Below are positions 49,043 to 61,487 of a stretch of DNA of 64,000 bases, one piece after another. This DNA is from Batillaria attramentaria. Its lineage: Eukaryota > Mollusca > Gastropoda > Batillariidae. Location: positions 488,501 through 552,500 of the forward strand of contig JACVVK020000444.1 of the NCBI GenBank assembly GCA_018292915.2. Direction: 5' to 3'. The translations under genes were made by a program, and so were the position numbers. Position 1 is the stretch's first letter; the number at the start of each line of letters is the position of its first letter. Below the pieces are notes generated by a model. That model made no database searches, was not told the origin of the DNA, and worked only from the letters and a program-made list of their open reading frames with translations.

Positions 49043-50848
49043 CTCTCTCTCTCTCTCTCTCTCAAGAAATCTCTCCAAGAGCTCACTCTGTTGACTCACC
49101 TGAATTTTCAGTGCTGCAGCCAAGTGTACATGACAGTTAACCCTCATCCACTTGTCTCTTGGTCTGTGCAGGAGTTCGTGGACCTGTACGCCGACTTCAT
49201 CCTGAACAAGTCGATAGAGCGTCAGTTCCGAGCATTCAAGCGTGGCTTCATCATGGTCACCAACGAGAGTCCATTGAAGACACTGTTCCGGCCGGACGAG
49301 GTGGAGATGCTGGTGTGCGGCAGCAAGGTATTGTGCTTATTAACACGTCGTCGTTGTTTTTTTCCTCCCTTGGCGTACAATTTGGAAGGTACATTATCTC
49401 CCTTAGACTGTATTGGAAAATGTCACTGAAGTAGTGGGCTGGAGATCAGGTCTGTCGGAGGAGTGTTACCTAGCGGCATGTGACAAATGAAATAGTTTGG
49501 TAATGGCAGATTCACATCAAATTCTTTCATATATATATACATATATCTTCACTTCGGCCAGGGTTTTTAATATTTAACAGTTCAGCAGATTTTGTGTCGT
49601 GTTTGGACTTCCAAAACAAAACATGTTCCTGATTTTTTTTCCCTTTCCAGGAATTTGACTTCCATGCATTAGAGGAAGCCACAGAATATGACGGAGGGTT
49701 CACATCTGATTCAGCAACAGTTCAGTAAGTAAAAGTAACCCAGCTGTCTGGAATGTGCAAATCGTGTTCTCCACGCTTTGCAGTTTTCGCTACGAAGATG
49801 ATTTTGCAGCACCTTTGTCAGCACATCAGCTGTACATATGTGTTTGACCATGTGGAATCACAGCTATCATATCTGCTTTTCCTAACCAGATGAATATCAT
49901 AATACTGTTCAGTATATTTTGCGATATGCCTTCCTGTTGAGCAGGGCTACAGTAAATGAGTAATGGTGGTGTCATTTGCTTGAATGCCAGAAAAAGTGAC
50001 CAGAATTCCACTAAAATTTCTGCACATGTTAACTTTTCACTTTCCCCCCTCCTTTGTTTTATCTAAAAACTTTGATTATTTCCACAGAAACTTTTGGGAG
50101 GTGGTTCACGAGTTCAGCGAAGAAGACAAGAAAAAACTTTTACAGTTCACAACAGGGTCAGATCGGGTACCAGTCGGTGGCTTATCCAAGCTCAAGTTCA
50201 TTGTCGCTCGCAACGGTCCTGATTCTGACAAGTGAGTGCAGAAAGGGTCTCAGATGATTTTCCAGAGTGCATATAGTGCAGATTTGGCATTTTTGATGAC
50301 AGCGTTTGGATTTCCCTTTTATTTGTAGCAAAGGAAAGTTTCACGTACATCAAAGGCAATATGATTTTAAAATCCATTCTAACTGCTGTAGTTGTTTTGT
50401 TTTGTTTTTTTGTGGGTTTTTTTTATGGGTGGTTGTTTTGCGGGGTGTTTTTTTGTGTGGGATTTTTGTGTGTGTTTTTTTCCCTATGTGTGGGGGAGGG
50501 GGGTGAATTTGATTTGGGGGGGGGGGGGGGTATTCATTTATTTTGGGTTGGTTTTTGTTTTATTTTTATAATTTCACAGTTTGAAAATTTTCATTTCTTT
50601 GTTGTTAATCACTCTGTTTGCAAAGTATGTTTGGTGTGACCTTCCAATATTAAAAAAAAAAAATCATATGCTAATTTGAAGGTCTGTTGTTACTGCTTTA
50701 CCACATACCTGCTTGCTACGTCTACAGGTTACCAACATCTCACACCTGTTTCAACGTGCTGCTGCTGCCAGACTACTCCACAAAAGACAAGCTGCAGGAA
50801 CGCCTTGTGAAAGCCATTAACTACGCCAAGGGCTTTGGCATGCTGTGA
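41973..50848 (+). CDS. UBE3A: UBE3A (E6-AP) orthologue: HECT-type E3 ubiquitin ligase (10 coding exons, 906 aa)
   Basis: Exons: 41973-42022, 44048-44448, 45127-46382, 46763-46907, 47433-47638, 48352-48519, 49172-49327, 49651-49724, 50088-50231, 50728-50848; all phases join (2721 nt). The first exon ([16 protein letters not shown]) is chosen because its phase-2 end joins exon 2 to give …[16 protein letters not shown], and a TAA lies in frame 9 nt upstream; its Kozak context is weak. The AZUL zinc domain ([14 protein letters not shown]) lies at about 17-75, an acidic Ser-rich linker follows, then the long central region, and the HECT domain from about 555 to 906 ([51 protein letters not shown]). 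The catalytic Cys is residue 874 in [14 protein letters not shown], 32 residues before the GFGML end, as in human UBE3A. It transfers ubiquitin by thioester to substrates in cytosol and nucleus. Human isoforms are about 850-875 aa; the linker is longer here. Confidence 0.95.
42842..43939. mobile_element. pogo/Tigger-like non-autonomous DNA transposon (~1.1 kb)
   Basis: Left end CAGTAGAAACTTGATTGAGC and right end GCTCAAAAGAGGCTCTACTG are inverted repeats flanked by TA (42840-42841 and 43940-43941). The subterminal parts are also related (CGACCGTTTTAGCCCGGCAC; AACCGTTTCTGCCCGGCCCC). No transposase ORF is visible. Inside, an ~85-bp segment is duplicated (43425-43510 and 43614-43700: AATTC..CGGACTAAACTC and CAACGCCGGGAT). 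It occupies half of UBE3A intron 1. Confidence 0.7.
46974..47090. repeat. (GT)n microsatellite in UBE3A intron 4
   Basis: About 58 bp of GT followed by related imperfect repeats. Confidence 0.95.
47915..48174. mobile_element. MITE with TATGTGACC ends
   Basis: ATATGTGACCCTCCATGAGA and its near complement TCTCATGGGTGGTCACATAT frame about 260 bp; the inverted repeat continues inward through AAAACCCGGC/GCCGGGTTTT. The outer bases are shared with the hairpin at 12031-12117. It lies in UBE3A intron 5. Confidence 0.7.
48841..49067. repeat. (CTGT)n/(GT)n/(CT)n compound simple repeat in UBE3A intron 6
   Basis: Successive tetranucleotide and dinucleotide tracts end about 105 bp before exon 7. Ser-Leu and Arg-Glu open frames here are repeat artefacts. 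Confidence 0.95.
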
Positions 50849-51810
50849 TGAGAGCATTTTGTTCTTCTTCTGTCAGTGTTTTGTTCTGAAGTTTTAAACC
50901 TGTAACCTGTATTTGATCCACCCACAAGCCAGTAGGGTTTAGTGAGGTGGCTCTGAGCCTGACGAACTGATAATAGCATATTTCTCTGTCTGTCTGTTGT
51001 CTCTCTCTCACTGTTACTCTCTGTCTCTCTCTCTCTGTCTCTGTTTCCATTGATATGTGTGCCTGTTGTGAGGAATCACAGTGCAGTCCTCCGATTTCCT
51101 TGCAAAGCTCATTGACGTCTAAACTCTGTGTCTAAGTCTTACCTGTTAAAACAGTGCACTGAGATCCATGAATTTGCGTGTTTTACCTCACAGTAACACG
51201 CTTTTTTTTTCTTGCTTTTTTTCCATTGGAGTGACTGGAACTTAACTGACGTGTATTCAAAACTGGCTCAAAATCCGCTCTGTGGTGAACAGAACCATGT
51301 TGTTGAGATTATAAGAGACTAGTGGAGGGTTTGGACTGAAACTGATGACTGACATTATTATGCTGATGGGAAAGATGAGAGGTGCAACTGCTTGAAAGAG
51401 GTTTGCAAACGAAACGTGTAGCGTTAGGATAAGTGAGGGATAAGCGGTTTGAATGGCTAGCTGTCATTTTTACGCACCACGATGGTTCGTTTAGTAGGGG
51501 AGAGCACACTTGCCAGGTATGTGTCACTATGCTTTTTTTTTTTTTTTTTTTTTTAACCCACCAATTTTCATCGAGAGAATTGAGTGATGTAAGTGAAAAT
51601 AACAAGAAATACTAGAATCGAAAATGTTTTCTAGAAACGCACACACACCAAAAAAACAAACAAACCCCAGACTGATTCCATTGGACTTGTGCTTACAATA
51701 TATTAGATATACTTGTAGTGCAGGATTTGAACGTCTTTTTTTCTTCTTCTTAATTTGGAGAATGTTATTGTGATCTTGGATTTTTACCGTTTTGTTTTGA
51801 ATAAAAACAG
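50849..51810 (+). other. UBE3A: Presumed UBE3A 3' UTR
   Basis: No coding exon follows the TGA. The first good AATAAA is at 51800-51805, about 950 bp downstream, and is the candidate poly(A) signal. Longer 3' UTRs cannot be excluded. Confidence 0.5.
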
Positions 51811-52019
51811 AAAAAGGCCTGTTTTGGTTTTTGAATGTTACATCGCAGCACACTGGTGCCTGTTCAGATGTGTTTAGTTGTGTTTTTGTTGGGTTCACAA
51901 GTGAATGTAGGTGAGGGACAATGTTGGTACTGTGACTGTGTACTTGGACTTGGCAACATTAGACAGAACACAGTGTGTTCAAGCAGAAACAGCCTGTTAG
52001 TGCGCTTGTGCGCGCGCAC

Positions 52020-52050
<31 letters not shown>

Positions 52051-53055
52051 TCTTCATGCACACTCATACTTTATGATGGATGCATAGCTGGGTGTCAAAG
52101 CTGTCCCCAGTGATACATGACTTTTTTTTTCTTTTTTTTTTGTGAACAGATTTTACAATATTTATTGCAAAACACATATTGTACAGTGTCTTTTCAGTTG
52201 CATTTGAAAGGATTTTGTTTGTTCGTTTGTTTGCCTTTTTTTTTTTTTTTCCCAAGTGAATGTATTGAACATTATCTTCTTCAGTTATGTGTGACGGCAG
52301 TTGTGTTTTTTCTGTTGTTGTTTTTTTTCTGAGTGATAGAGGTACAGTATTTCCCTGGTGCTGCTGTTATTTAGGCCATGCAATGAATGTCTGATTAACA
52401 GTGCTACTGATTCATTCTGCTTTTTTTTAATGACACACAGCATAATGGCCGGTACTGTGTCTGAGTATCCTGTATCATCAGATACACGATATGTTTTGTT
52501 TTGAAATTGGTATTTTGCCTCTCTTTTCACCCTCTACTGCGTCTATCTTACATTTGTCTGTTGCATAATAATTCTCACAGTTCTTGCTTCAGTTCTAATG
52601 TTTTCTGTGATGTATGTTCGCGCATCAGTTCACTACCTTCTCTGTTTGTTGTTGGGTTTTTTTTTAAAAGTAAAATAAGTTTTCACACCATTTCTTTTGA
52701 GATCCACTCAGCCACCGCCTATCCCTCCCATGCCAGAAAGGAATAGTATTTGTAGATATATATACAAGTCTGTGTGTAGACACAGTGGGGAAATACACGT
52801 CCCTTGATAAAATGTCACACTTTTACTTTGTTTAGCGACCTAGCAAGGAAAAGACTTTTTATACATGTATATGCAAGTCTCTGTCGGAAAATTTATATGA
52901 ATGCATTGGCGAAGGTCGTCAAATATTTTTAGGTAATCCTCACTGCACTGTGGCTCAGGATTTGCAGGATTTTTTTAAAGTCTTTGACAGTTTGTCTTCA
53001 CTTGCATGCACATTTGCATGTACATGCTCATACAGGTTTACATACATGCGCACGC

Positions 53056-53108
<53 letters not shown>

Positions 53109-53786
53109 AATTGTTACAAATTATTCAGTGTAGGTGGCACTTCTCCTGTTCTGTGCAGTTTTGATTTGGGCTTCGAGCTTTTGTTTTCTACGGAAAGTTT
53201 GGATGACACTGGGCAGACGGAGAATATTACTAAGGCGAAGGTCTCAATGTAATTAAAACAGACTGAGAGCCTCCTTACAGACAACATTGACTTGCGTTGT
53301 CGATGACTGGCACACACTGTATTATCGTATGCTTCAAATTCCAGTGTAACTGTGTTCCTTACAGCTTTCAAAACCGAGGGTCACTTTGACCATCTCTGTC
53401 AAATTCAGAGGGTCATTTTGTAAAATCAGTGAAGTACAGCCGCAAAATCTCTGTGTCCAATTATGAAATCGCTGCGTAACAAAGCACATATGTGTGTAGC
53501 AGGGAACACCTGAGTTTGGTGTGCTTTTACTCATTCAGTTGTGATACCAATGTGACAGTGTGTGTACTACTTTCAGGTCCTCGTATCCAGGGAAACTATT
53601 GTCGGACATACGTCCTGGCTGACTGTAAAAAGCATAGAACATTTGTCCTGAAGAAGAATGCAAGGATGATAGGACTTACGGTGATACATCTGCCCTGGTT
53701 AGAAAATAATTGGACATTTCGAAAATGAATTGCCCTATGACCGATGACCAACGCGGGTATGCAGCCCTGTGTATTTTTGGTTTTTG

Positions 53787-53827
<41 letters not shown>

Positions 53828-54220
53828 TCACACACACATTCACACGCGCACGCGCATGGCACTCTCTTACTTTAGTGCCATCCAGGTCATGTGTGAGAAT
53901 GATGTATGCTTTGTATTTTGTAGCTTTCCTACTGCTAATGGCTGGCTGTATTGTTTTATTATATTTGCTTTTTGGCAGAACGTTGTGCGAGTGTTTGACT
54001 TGTTTTTCAGTGAAACATTATGATATTTTTGTACCTCTCTCTCACGCTGTCTCTCTCTCTCTCTCTCTGTCTCTTTCTGTCTGTCTCTTTGAGAATTTCA
54101 TTATATGTATTCTGTAAACAGCCTTATACTTTTTTTTGTCATTTTCAGATCAAGTGATTAATTAAGCATTAATCTACTGCATTGCTATGCCTATAGCACA
54201 AATTTCCTTTTTTACCCTAA
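51811..54220. other. Intergenic: no gene seen
   Basis: Contains T-rich tracts, a (CA)n run (53053-53103), the dispersed repeat copy at 53350-53480 and CA/CT repeats at 53795-54070. No exon with a recognisable protein family. Confidence 0.6.
53350..53480. repeat. Dispersed repeat (second copy of 20703-20838)
   Basis: GTTCCTTACAGCTTTCAAAA, GAGGGTCATTTTGTAAAATC and TACAGCCGCAAAAT are shared with the NFXL1-intron copy, same orientation, with only scattered substitutions. Confidence 0.6.
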
Positions 54221-54224
54221 AGTT

Positions 54225-54365
54225 TGGGAGCTGGGATAGCCAAGCAGTGGAGCGTTGGACATTCATATTGTTACCTGCTTTTTTTCTCGTTGTCCCGTCT
54301 TTGATATCAGCCACATGTGGTGGAAAAGGATGTTTAACTCCCAAACACCAACCAACCAACCGAGC
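54225..54365 (+). mobile_element. Internally deleted SINE (GGTGGTCGAATGG-head family)
   Basis: Reads GGGAGCTGGGATAGCCAAGC, GAGCGTTGGAC, then skips the B-box region to CTGCTTTTTTTCTCGTTG, CCGTCTTTGATATCA and GTGGTGGAAAAGGATGTTTAA. Confidence 0.65.
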
Positions 54366-55335
54366 CGTGAAGTTCTTTTGCACATGTTTAGGACCGGCTT
54401 GAAAGACTAGTTTTTTTAATGCAAACTTCATCTCAGATAACTCATCATTATACAGTGTATGATTTTTGCCAGTCAGTGTAATAATTTCCTGTCTTCGCTG
54501 TGTCCAGCTGGATACATTCACAGTTCAGAGGACAGTTCAAGTAAGCTGACCGGTTTGAAATAACCGTTACCTCCCGTTACGAAATTAGTGATAAGAATTA
54601 GATTTTTCAGCACAGTTTGGTAAAATCGGGTGGTCATGTCGGTACACTAGTGGTGGCTTCATGCAAGTGGTGGGTTGACGCGCTAGTCCTAGATTACGTC
54701 ACTACCATGCTACCAAAGGTCAACGGTCTTTGATGCTACAATTAGTGAACTTATTCATTGGCCGTACATAACAAGGGAGGTAAGGTGTTTACGTCCCAAT
54801 CTTTGGCTGTTGCCTCCCTTCGAAGGTTTGACCTCGGGCAGGTGTCGACTGCTTCAGTTTAGCAACAACTTCAGGGTTTAGGGGGTCACTCCACTTTCAC
54901 CTATCCGCAGCGTTAAAAAATAATGTTTCTATGCCGGCACATGCAGATGATTAGTTAGTCAGTGACACCTGCTTCGCATGTACCACCGATTTCTTAGAAT
55001 GTGAAAATTCAGTCTAGGAATGGATTGAGTTAATTAGATGCGAGTCGACGACAGCCGGTGAGGGAACATGTCAACGTCAAAGCTCTAGCTCAACTACGTA
55101 TTGAGTTATGCTTCATTTGGGATATTACGATTTCACTGCCTCTTTTTCAATACCGAAGAAATCCCAGAGTCTACACGGGAAGGAAACAAAATGGGCGGGC
55201 GTTTTTCCTGTGCTATCAGCGTCGCTCCAAATCATCGCACCGTGAACTCCGCAGGGTCCCGCGCCATAGCACCGCGGTTTTGTTGTTGTTGTTGTTGTTG
55301 TTTTTTTTGCAAATTCAGAACGCACCGGGAAAAAC

Positions 55336-55625
55336 TTACTTACTTAGGCCCATGGCTCCCAGTGGAGTATAGGGGAGCCCGGGTGGTCGAATGGTAGAGC
55401 GTTGGACTTCTAATGCTCGGGTAGTGAGTTCGACCCGGCTGGGGCCAAATATTTGTGCTGGCTTTTTTTCATCGTTGCCCCGTCTTTGATATCACCCTAT
55501 GTGGTGGAAAAGGACGTTAAAACCCCCAAACACCCACCCCACCCTGTGGAGCATAGGCCATCGACGACCCTTCGCCATCGCACTCGGTTCTGGGCTGTTT
55601 CTTGCTGTTCTTGCCACTCCAAACC
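55336..55625 (-). pseudogene. RTE-like LINE 3' fragment carrying a nested SINE
   Basis: On the minus strand the right part (about 55551-55625) encodes [17 protein letters not shown], interrupted by a SINE (55374-55550) and resumed at 55336-55373 (AMGLSK-like). The duplicated TGGAG(T/C)ATAGG at the junctions is the target site duplication. The same LINE family is at 857-1040. Confidence 0.7.
55374..55550 (+). mobile_element. tRNA-derived SINE nested in a LINE fragment
   Basis: Head GGTGGTCGAATGGTAGAGCG and B-box region GTGAGTTCGACCCGGCTGGG, then the family body to AAGGACGTTAAAACCCC. It is the best plus-strand example of the family. Confidence 0.85.
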
Positions 55626-56103
55626 GGGAAAAACGCTTTGGATTTTCAGCTGTCCGTCAAGAACGATTAAAAGGGTCCGTTTGCAAACCCGCAGAAACCG
55701 ACTTGTACTGACAGGTTACTACAATCTAAACTGCGAAATGCATATGCTCATGTTGTAACGTCTTTAAATGAGAGAAATCGTCGAAAGTACTGAGGCGACA
55801 TAGCAACGGGAAAAGGTGGTCCGATTTGATCCCCCCCCCTCCCCCCTTGGTTTACGTCGCATGTGCTGTCTTGACATCGCGAATACGTGGTGGAGAAGGA
55901 CGTTATATATGTACTCCCAAACACCCCACCCACCCTCTTCACATCGTGGTTACTCGGTTACATAAACTGCCAAATGCTCGGGTCGTGATGTCGATTCGAT
56001 TCGATTCGATTCGCGGCTGGGGCCACGTACTTATATTGGTGTTATCTTTATTGTCCAGTCTTTGATATGACCCTTATGACCACAAGGACCCAGCCTGTTT
56101 ATA

Positions 56104-56308
56104 GGGCATGTTCAATAGAACTTCGTAAGAAGGACTTCGCTAGGCAGCGGCGTAACCCATTTACATGTAAATTAGGCACGTTGGGGTACCATCAGCTAAC
56201 CGCAGCGCGTTAGCCGCTCCTGGCCTCTGCCGTGTAAGCCTACTTTACGCGTAAATGGGTTACTCCGATCGGCGAAGTCCTCCGTACGAAATCCGACTAA
56301 ACGTGCCC
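56104..56308. mobile_element. Harbinger-like MITE (205 bp)
   Basis: Ends GGGCATGTTCAATAGAACTT and TCCGACTAAACGTGCCC are inverted repeats that extend inward through GGACTTCGC/GCGAAGTCC. ATA flanks both sides. A GGG(C/T)A(T/C)GTT terminus with a 3-bp duplication is typical of PIF/Harbinger MITEs. A diverged left half recurs at about 63250-63310. Confidence 0.65.
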
Positions 56309-56648
56309 ATAAATAGAATCAAACTTACGTGCGCGCACGAAGCGAGGCCTGCTCTGACCCGAATATGTGCCTGAGGTGTGACTTGGAGACGGGGGACACT
56401 TTCACAGGCTCTGATTTCAAGTATTCAGCGTTATATTGTATGCCGCACGCGCGGATACTTATTTCAAAATGAGTCACCATGAACTGCAGGACTGAACTTC
56501 AAAGTGGTGATGTTCGAGATATTTTTTTTAAAAGACCACTACAAGAGTTACAGTACACGTACAACGCAAGAAATGGGTTTCGATTTCGAATTTAGGGGCG
56601 GATCTGTGCTGTGTATGACTAACATAATCTGTACGGTTTTTTTGGGGG

Positions 56649-56679
<31 letters not shown>

Positions 56680-56903
56680 GATCCCTGAGAAACTGACTGA
56701 GGTGGCTATCGTTCGACTCTTTTTTTTTTTTTTTTTTTTTTACTTTCAGTGAAGTTTATTTCTGGATTCTTTCTTGTCTTTCTTCCCCTACTTCGTATGA
56801 CACTGACTTGCTGAAAAATTAAGCCACTGGGTGTGAATGATGTGATCTTGTTTTGTTGAAGGGGTAATAAAAAGTTACTGTAAAATGATTATTAACCTCT
56901 TCA

Positions 56904-56957
<54 letters not shown>

Positions 56958-58642
56958 TGTGTGTGTGTGCCGGTGTGTCTGTCTGTGTCTGTCTGTGTCT
57001 GTGTGTTATGAAGAGAAGTCTGAAGAGGAAAGCTTCTATACATAGTGAGGGTGGTTGTTCAAACAGCAACACACACGTGTGCGCGAACAAACCAACCATG
57101 AGGGTTTGGGCGGCATATATTTTTTGCAGAAATTGCAACAAACAAACAAAACGGCTCTCATTGTCAGAATGATCTTTACAAGGACTTTATCACCACATAC
57201 ACACACGCACGCACGCACCCGCAGTGACCCTACAAAATTGTTTTGTTTCTGCGACTGAATGGTTTTGTGATAGGGAAATGTACGTTGCGCGTTAGGCCCC
57301 AAAGAGCACAACCAACGCCTTGCTAAAGAACGCCGAGCCTTTTCGGCCCGGTTTCCCAGAGACCGGTGGCCTGTCCCACGGCAGTTTCTAGTGACCACTC
57401 CAAAAGCTTTGTGCTTTCCTCACCGGCCGCCAACTGAGTTGTAGCCTATTAATTTTGAAGTCCACGCTTATCGCCATTGTGGCCTCATTTACCTTTCAAC
57501 GCCCAGCCAGTATTTCAGAGCTGGGAATAATTATCTATTCCTAGTTATGTGGGCAGCTGTAGTATTGCGTTAATAATAATAATAATAATAATTTATTTAT
57601 ATAGCGCTTAATCTACATGGACTGAAGGTAGTTCGAAGCGCTTAGAGTACAGGTAAAGAGACAGATAGACGTGAAGGTTCAGGGCCAGGGCAACTGCATG
57701 TGTGGTACTTAATAAGGAGATGGAGAAAGACGGAGGGAGGTTAGACGGAGGTTAATAGCGGTCAGCCAGTGTCTTGTGTCCGTGTACAGGCGCCGCACAC
57801 ATTCACGCATGTACTCAAGTTTCATGGCTAAGCCAGTTGTAAAGAAACCAGTCGGATGCTCGCTTGTACAATCACATGGACGTACGTTTGGGAGTTTGTT
57901 TGAATGGATAAATGCCGCTTTGCTACTCTCACTCTAGCATCACTCAGGATAGTTAACAGTGGCAGTGGCAGACTTGAAGAACAAGACTCAAATCCGCGAT
58001 GATGATAAACAATAGATCATTTTCCTGATGATTTGCTGTGTCAGTTTGGGGCTGTGCGGCACCAGTGGACTCACCAAATAAATCATAATTAAAGTATGTC
58101 TGCGTCGGTGAATTTAAATTTGGTGGGAGTGTTGCACTTTGATTGTTCTCGCGTTTCTGCAATAAGAACCGTCATGGAGCCGTTAATCTTGCCTGATTTT
58201 CGGGTACAGGGCAAAAACCGAAAACTGAGATTAAAAAAAACGCTGGATACTACTCAGTCAGTCGTGCGCAGCGTGAAATGTGTTATGCTTATGACAGTGA
58301 CTATGATATATGTGTGTCTATTGTTGTCTTGTTTACACTGAATTAATTTCATGTTCAGCGCGCTGTTTGTGTAACTGACTGGATGCGCTCTAGTAACCAA
58401 TTCAAATGAATGAATACACCGTTGTTGGTGTCGTCAGCCACTGATCACAAGCCCTCGGAGCTGTCGCGTCGTCACGGTGTCGGGGATTCCAATGATTCTG
58501 TATTCCCAGGGTTGTAGGATCTTTGGGGATTCTCACAGTTTGTGAGTCAGTGTCCGCCCGGACGTTCCCCATCATGCTAATAATACGACTAGAGGTTCTA
58601 GGGTGGGTGTGGGTGGGTGTTGTGTGTGTGTGTGTGTGTTTG

Positions 58643-58806
58643 GGGGGGGGGGGGTGTTAACGTCCTTTTCCACCACATACGGGTGATATCAAAGACGGGA
58701 CAACGATGAAAAAGACAGCACAAATAATTATTTTGGCCTCAGCCGGGATACGAACTCACGACCCGAGCATTAGAAGTTCAAGTCCAAGGCCACCCCGGCT
58801 CCCCCG
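58643..58806 (-). mobile_element. tRNA-derived SINE (GGTGGTCGAATGG-head family), mutated head
   Basis: Same body in minus orientation (TTAACGTCCTTTTCCACCAC, GATATCAAAGACGGGACAAC, CGAACTCACGACCCGAGCAT). The A-box half of the head is damaged, so it is probably inactive. Confidence 0.8.
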
Positions 58807-59463
58807 ATCGGAGGTTGTAATACTGTTGATGTGTACTTGTATGACGCAAGCGAAAGCACCCAAGAAACTCTCACGAAGACTGAATCCCCGCGTGGTGTCA
58901 GTCAAGGTGATAGAATAAGGTACACGACCGGCCCTTTCACCTAGGTGAAGAATCTTTCATCCAGGTAGGGGTAGTAACAGCGGTATGGCTGAAACGGTCA
59001 ATTTCGTGTGCTGTAGTTTCTTTCTTTCTTTCTTTCCTTTCTAACGAGCGTCTCCCGGTTGAGGCAAACTATTAAAAATTTTTGTGCTTGACTGGCCTTT
59101 TTGTCTCTTTGCTTTCGTTTTTGATATCAACAATGCTTTGAAAAAAAAAAAAAAAAAACCCTTAAACTGACAAACACCCACCCATCCACCTGGAACATAG
59201 TACCGCACAACCGGTATGGATGTGATGGTCAGTACGGTCATTCGAGATTCTGACCACTTAGTCGCGTATACACGATACCAGTTTGGGCGATGGATAACAT
59301 ATTGTCGTAATGCCGTAAAACAATGTCGCCGAAACCCTTAGGCTTACGACAGTTACCATTTCAGCTTCCGAAATCTGATGGTCTTCATCCAGGCCAGTGT
59401 CATGTCACGTTCTCAAAAGGAGGTAAAGAGGGTAGGTGGATGATCCCGAAGTTAGCCTTCGCT

Positions 59464-59465
<2 letters not shown>

Positions 59466-59493
<28 letters not shown>
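59466..59493. repeat. Poly-G tract
   Basis: About 28 consecutive G. Such tracts are prone to length error in assemblies. Confidence 0.9.
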
Positions 59494-59495
<2 letters not shown>

Positions 59496-60315
59496 GGGGG
59501 AGGCGGGTCGGGATCCAGGTGTTTACAGTTTACAGGGTGGAAATCCAGGATCTGACCTGCTAGCCCCCTAATCCGGGCTTATAAATCGGCGCACGCGACA
59601 CGTCTTTGTAATTTGACAAAGTGGAAGTCGGCTGGTACAGAACTGAGCCCCGACTGCGTGGCCTATATCTGTTGACCTGTTCATACGACATGCTTGGGCT
59701 ACGGCTGTCATTTATAACCCTACACACATAAGCAGCACACGTGTTTCTGCAACAATTGATGAACAGTGAAGCGCTCTGACAACTACCGCAGCGAAGACTA
59801 CAAAAGCGAAGCTACATCAACAGCCACAACTGAGACAAACACCAGCATGAGAACAGCAGTGTGAGTGAACTGTTCTGGCTACAACAACTTGCAAGCAACA
59901 GCGACGACTGGCTGACGCCGGTGGGAGAAAGATCAACAGCAACAACGGCAGCCTGAGACGACTAGTAAACAGTCTAGTGTCGTTAGGCTTAATTGAACTC
60001 TTGTACCTAACAACAACAACAGCAATTACAACAACAAATACGACAACGACTGCAACTGATCAACAGCAACAGCATGACGGATAGAGCAGAGGGAACTGCC
60101 GGTTCTGCTTAACAACAACAGCAACAGCGACGACTGACCACGACGGCGACAACAACAACAACAGCATGAGACTAGCAGGCTAGTCTCGTTAGAGCTGAAT
60201 GGTCTTCTGCCTAACAACAACAACAACAACAAAAACTGACAATAGCCACCACGGCTTCGGCAACAACAACAACAGCAGCCTGAGACTATCCTTCTAGCCT
60301 CGTGCACCACTCGAG

Positions 60316-60855
60316 ATGGAATCGAGAAACTCCAGCGAAAACTGTGACTCAGAAAACGAAGATGCCGACTCTATGTGCCAAGTTAGTTGTCAGTCACTTC
60401 CCGACACGTGTTCGCACGAGATGAGAACGCGCGAGGCACGTATATTGTTTTCTGGGGATGATACTAGTGACGTTGAGAGCAAAAACGAAGGAGCCGCTTT
60501 TGCAAAAGGTACCAGTTAATGTGGAGACAACGAAGGAAGATGAAAGCTGTGGAGATGATGAGAGTATGCACGACAGAGGTTGGGCCGTGGATGGTTGTCC
60601 TTGGTAAGCTGAAGTAATTGGCCAGTTTTGCTTATATCTAAAAAATATCTCAGTCTTCTACACTTCAATAGTTAGTTAGTTAGTTAATCAGTTAATTAGT
60701 CTTTTTGCACGGTTCAGTTCTAATTCTTGGTTTGTGTGTTCAGTTTTACTGTTTTTTGGGGTTTTTTTTCGAATCTGTATTGGATATTTTCAAAATTGTC
60801 CCATTGTCAAACTAAAGTACATTTTTTTTTCCGCAATCACCATTGTATAGTAAGG

Positions 60856-60900
<45 letters not shown>

Positions 60901-61361
60901 AACAATAATAAATGCAGACTTTGTATCATACAACGTTTTAAAAGAACAGAGCGTCAGGAAATTACTTGCTCGATAACTTAGTGATTTTTTAATCATTCAC
61001 TTCAGGGTCAAATAATATCACCCGGCAAATACTTTTTAACAGCTCTTATTAATGCTCTTTTTTTCTGCCTGTTTTACAGGCTGCTTCGTCAACTATGCCG
61101 TTCTCACAGGGTACCTCAAGTCTAGTGGTGTCCTCTTTGTGGAACTGTTACGAAAGTTCCAGGGTACAGCATCGCATGCCGCACTTTTGTTTGGCCTCCG
61201 AGGTGCTATCTTCAGCGTAACCGGTAAATCTGAAGGACGGTGCTTCACATCTTATGGATCTTGCTAAAATTTATTATTGCCTTCTTGTCTGTAATGTCTG
61301 TCTGCCACGGCCACTCTTGGCTCAGCGACTGAGTTGCCGTAGTTTTTTTTGTTAATGACGG

Positions 61362-61418
<57 letters not shown>

Positions 61419-61428
61419 CGACGACGAC

Positions 61429-61487
<59 letters not shown>

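Larger units (their letters stand above)
55551..60315. other. Intergenic, repeat rich; possible 5' region of the SLC16-like gene at its right end
   Basis: Holds SINE remnants (55810-55940, 55985-56085, 59080-59200), a Harbinger-like MITE, poly-G/poly-T tracts, (GT)n at 56907-56970, a minus-strand SINE tail with (AAT)n at 57568-57800 and a complete SINE at 58643-58806. A TATAAA at 59580-59585 and a CAA/CAG-rich stretch (about 60000-60300) just before the ATG may be promoter and 5' UTR of the next gene. Confidence 0.5.

Noticed and set aside
53492..53728. 78-codon ORF downstream of UBE3A
   Set aside because: No recognisable domain or splice context, and it starts within a dispersed repeat neighbourhood.
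60026..60310. Minus-strand 94-codon ORF rich in Cys/Leu
   Set aside because: It is the complement of a CAA/CAG-rich low-complexity tract just before the SLC16-like start; it is not protein-like.
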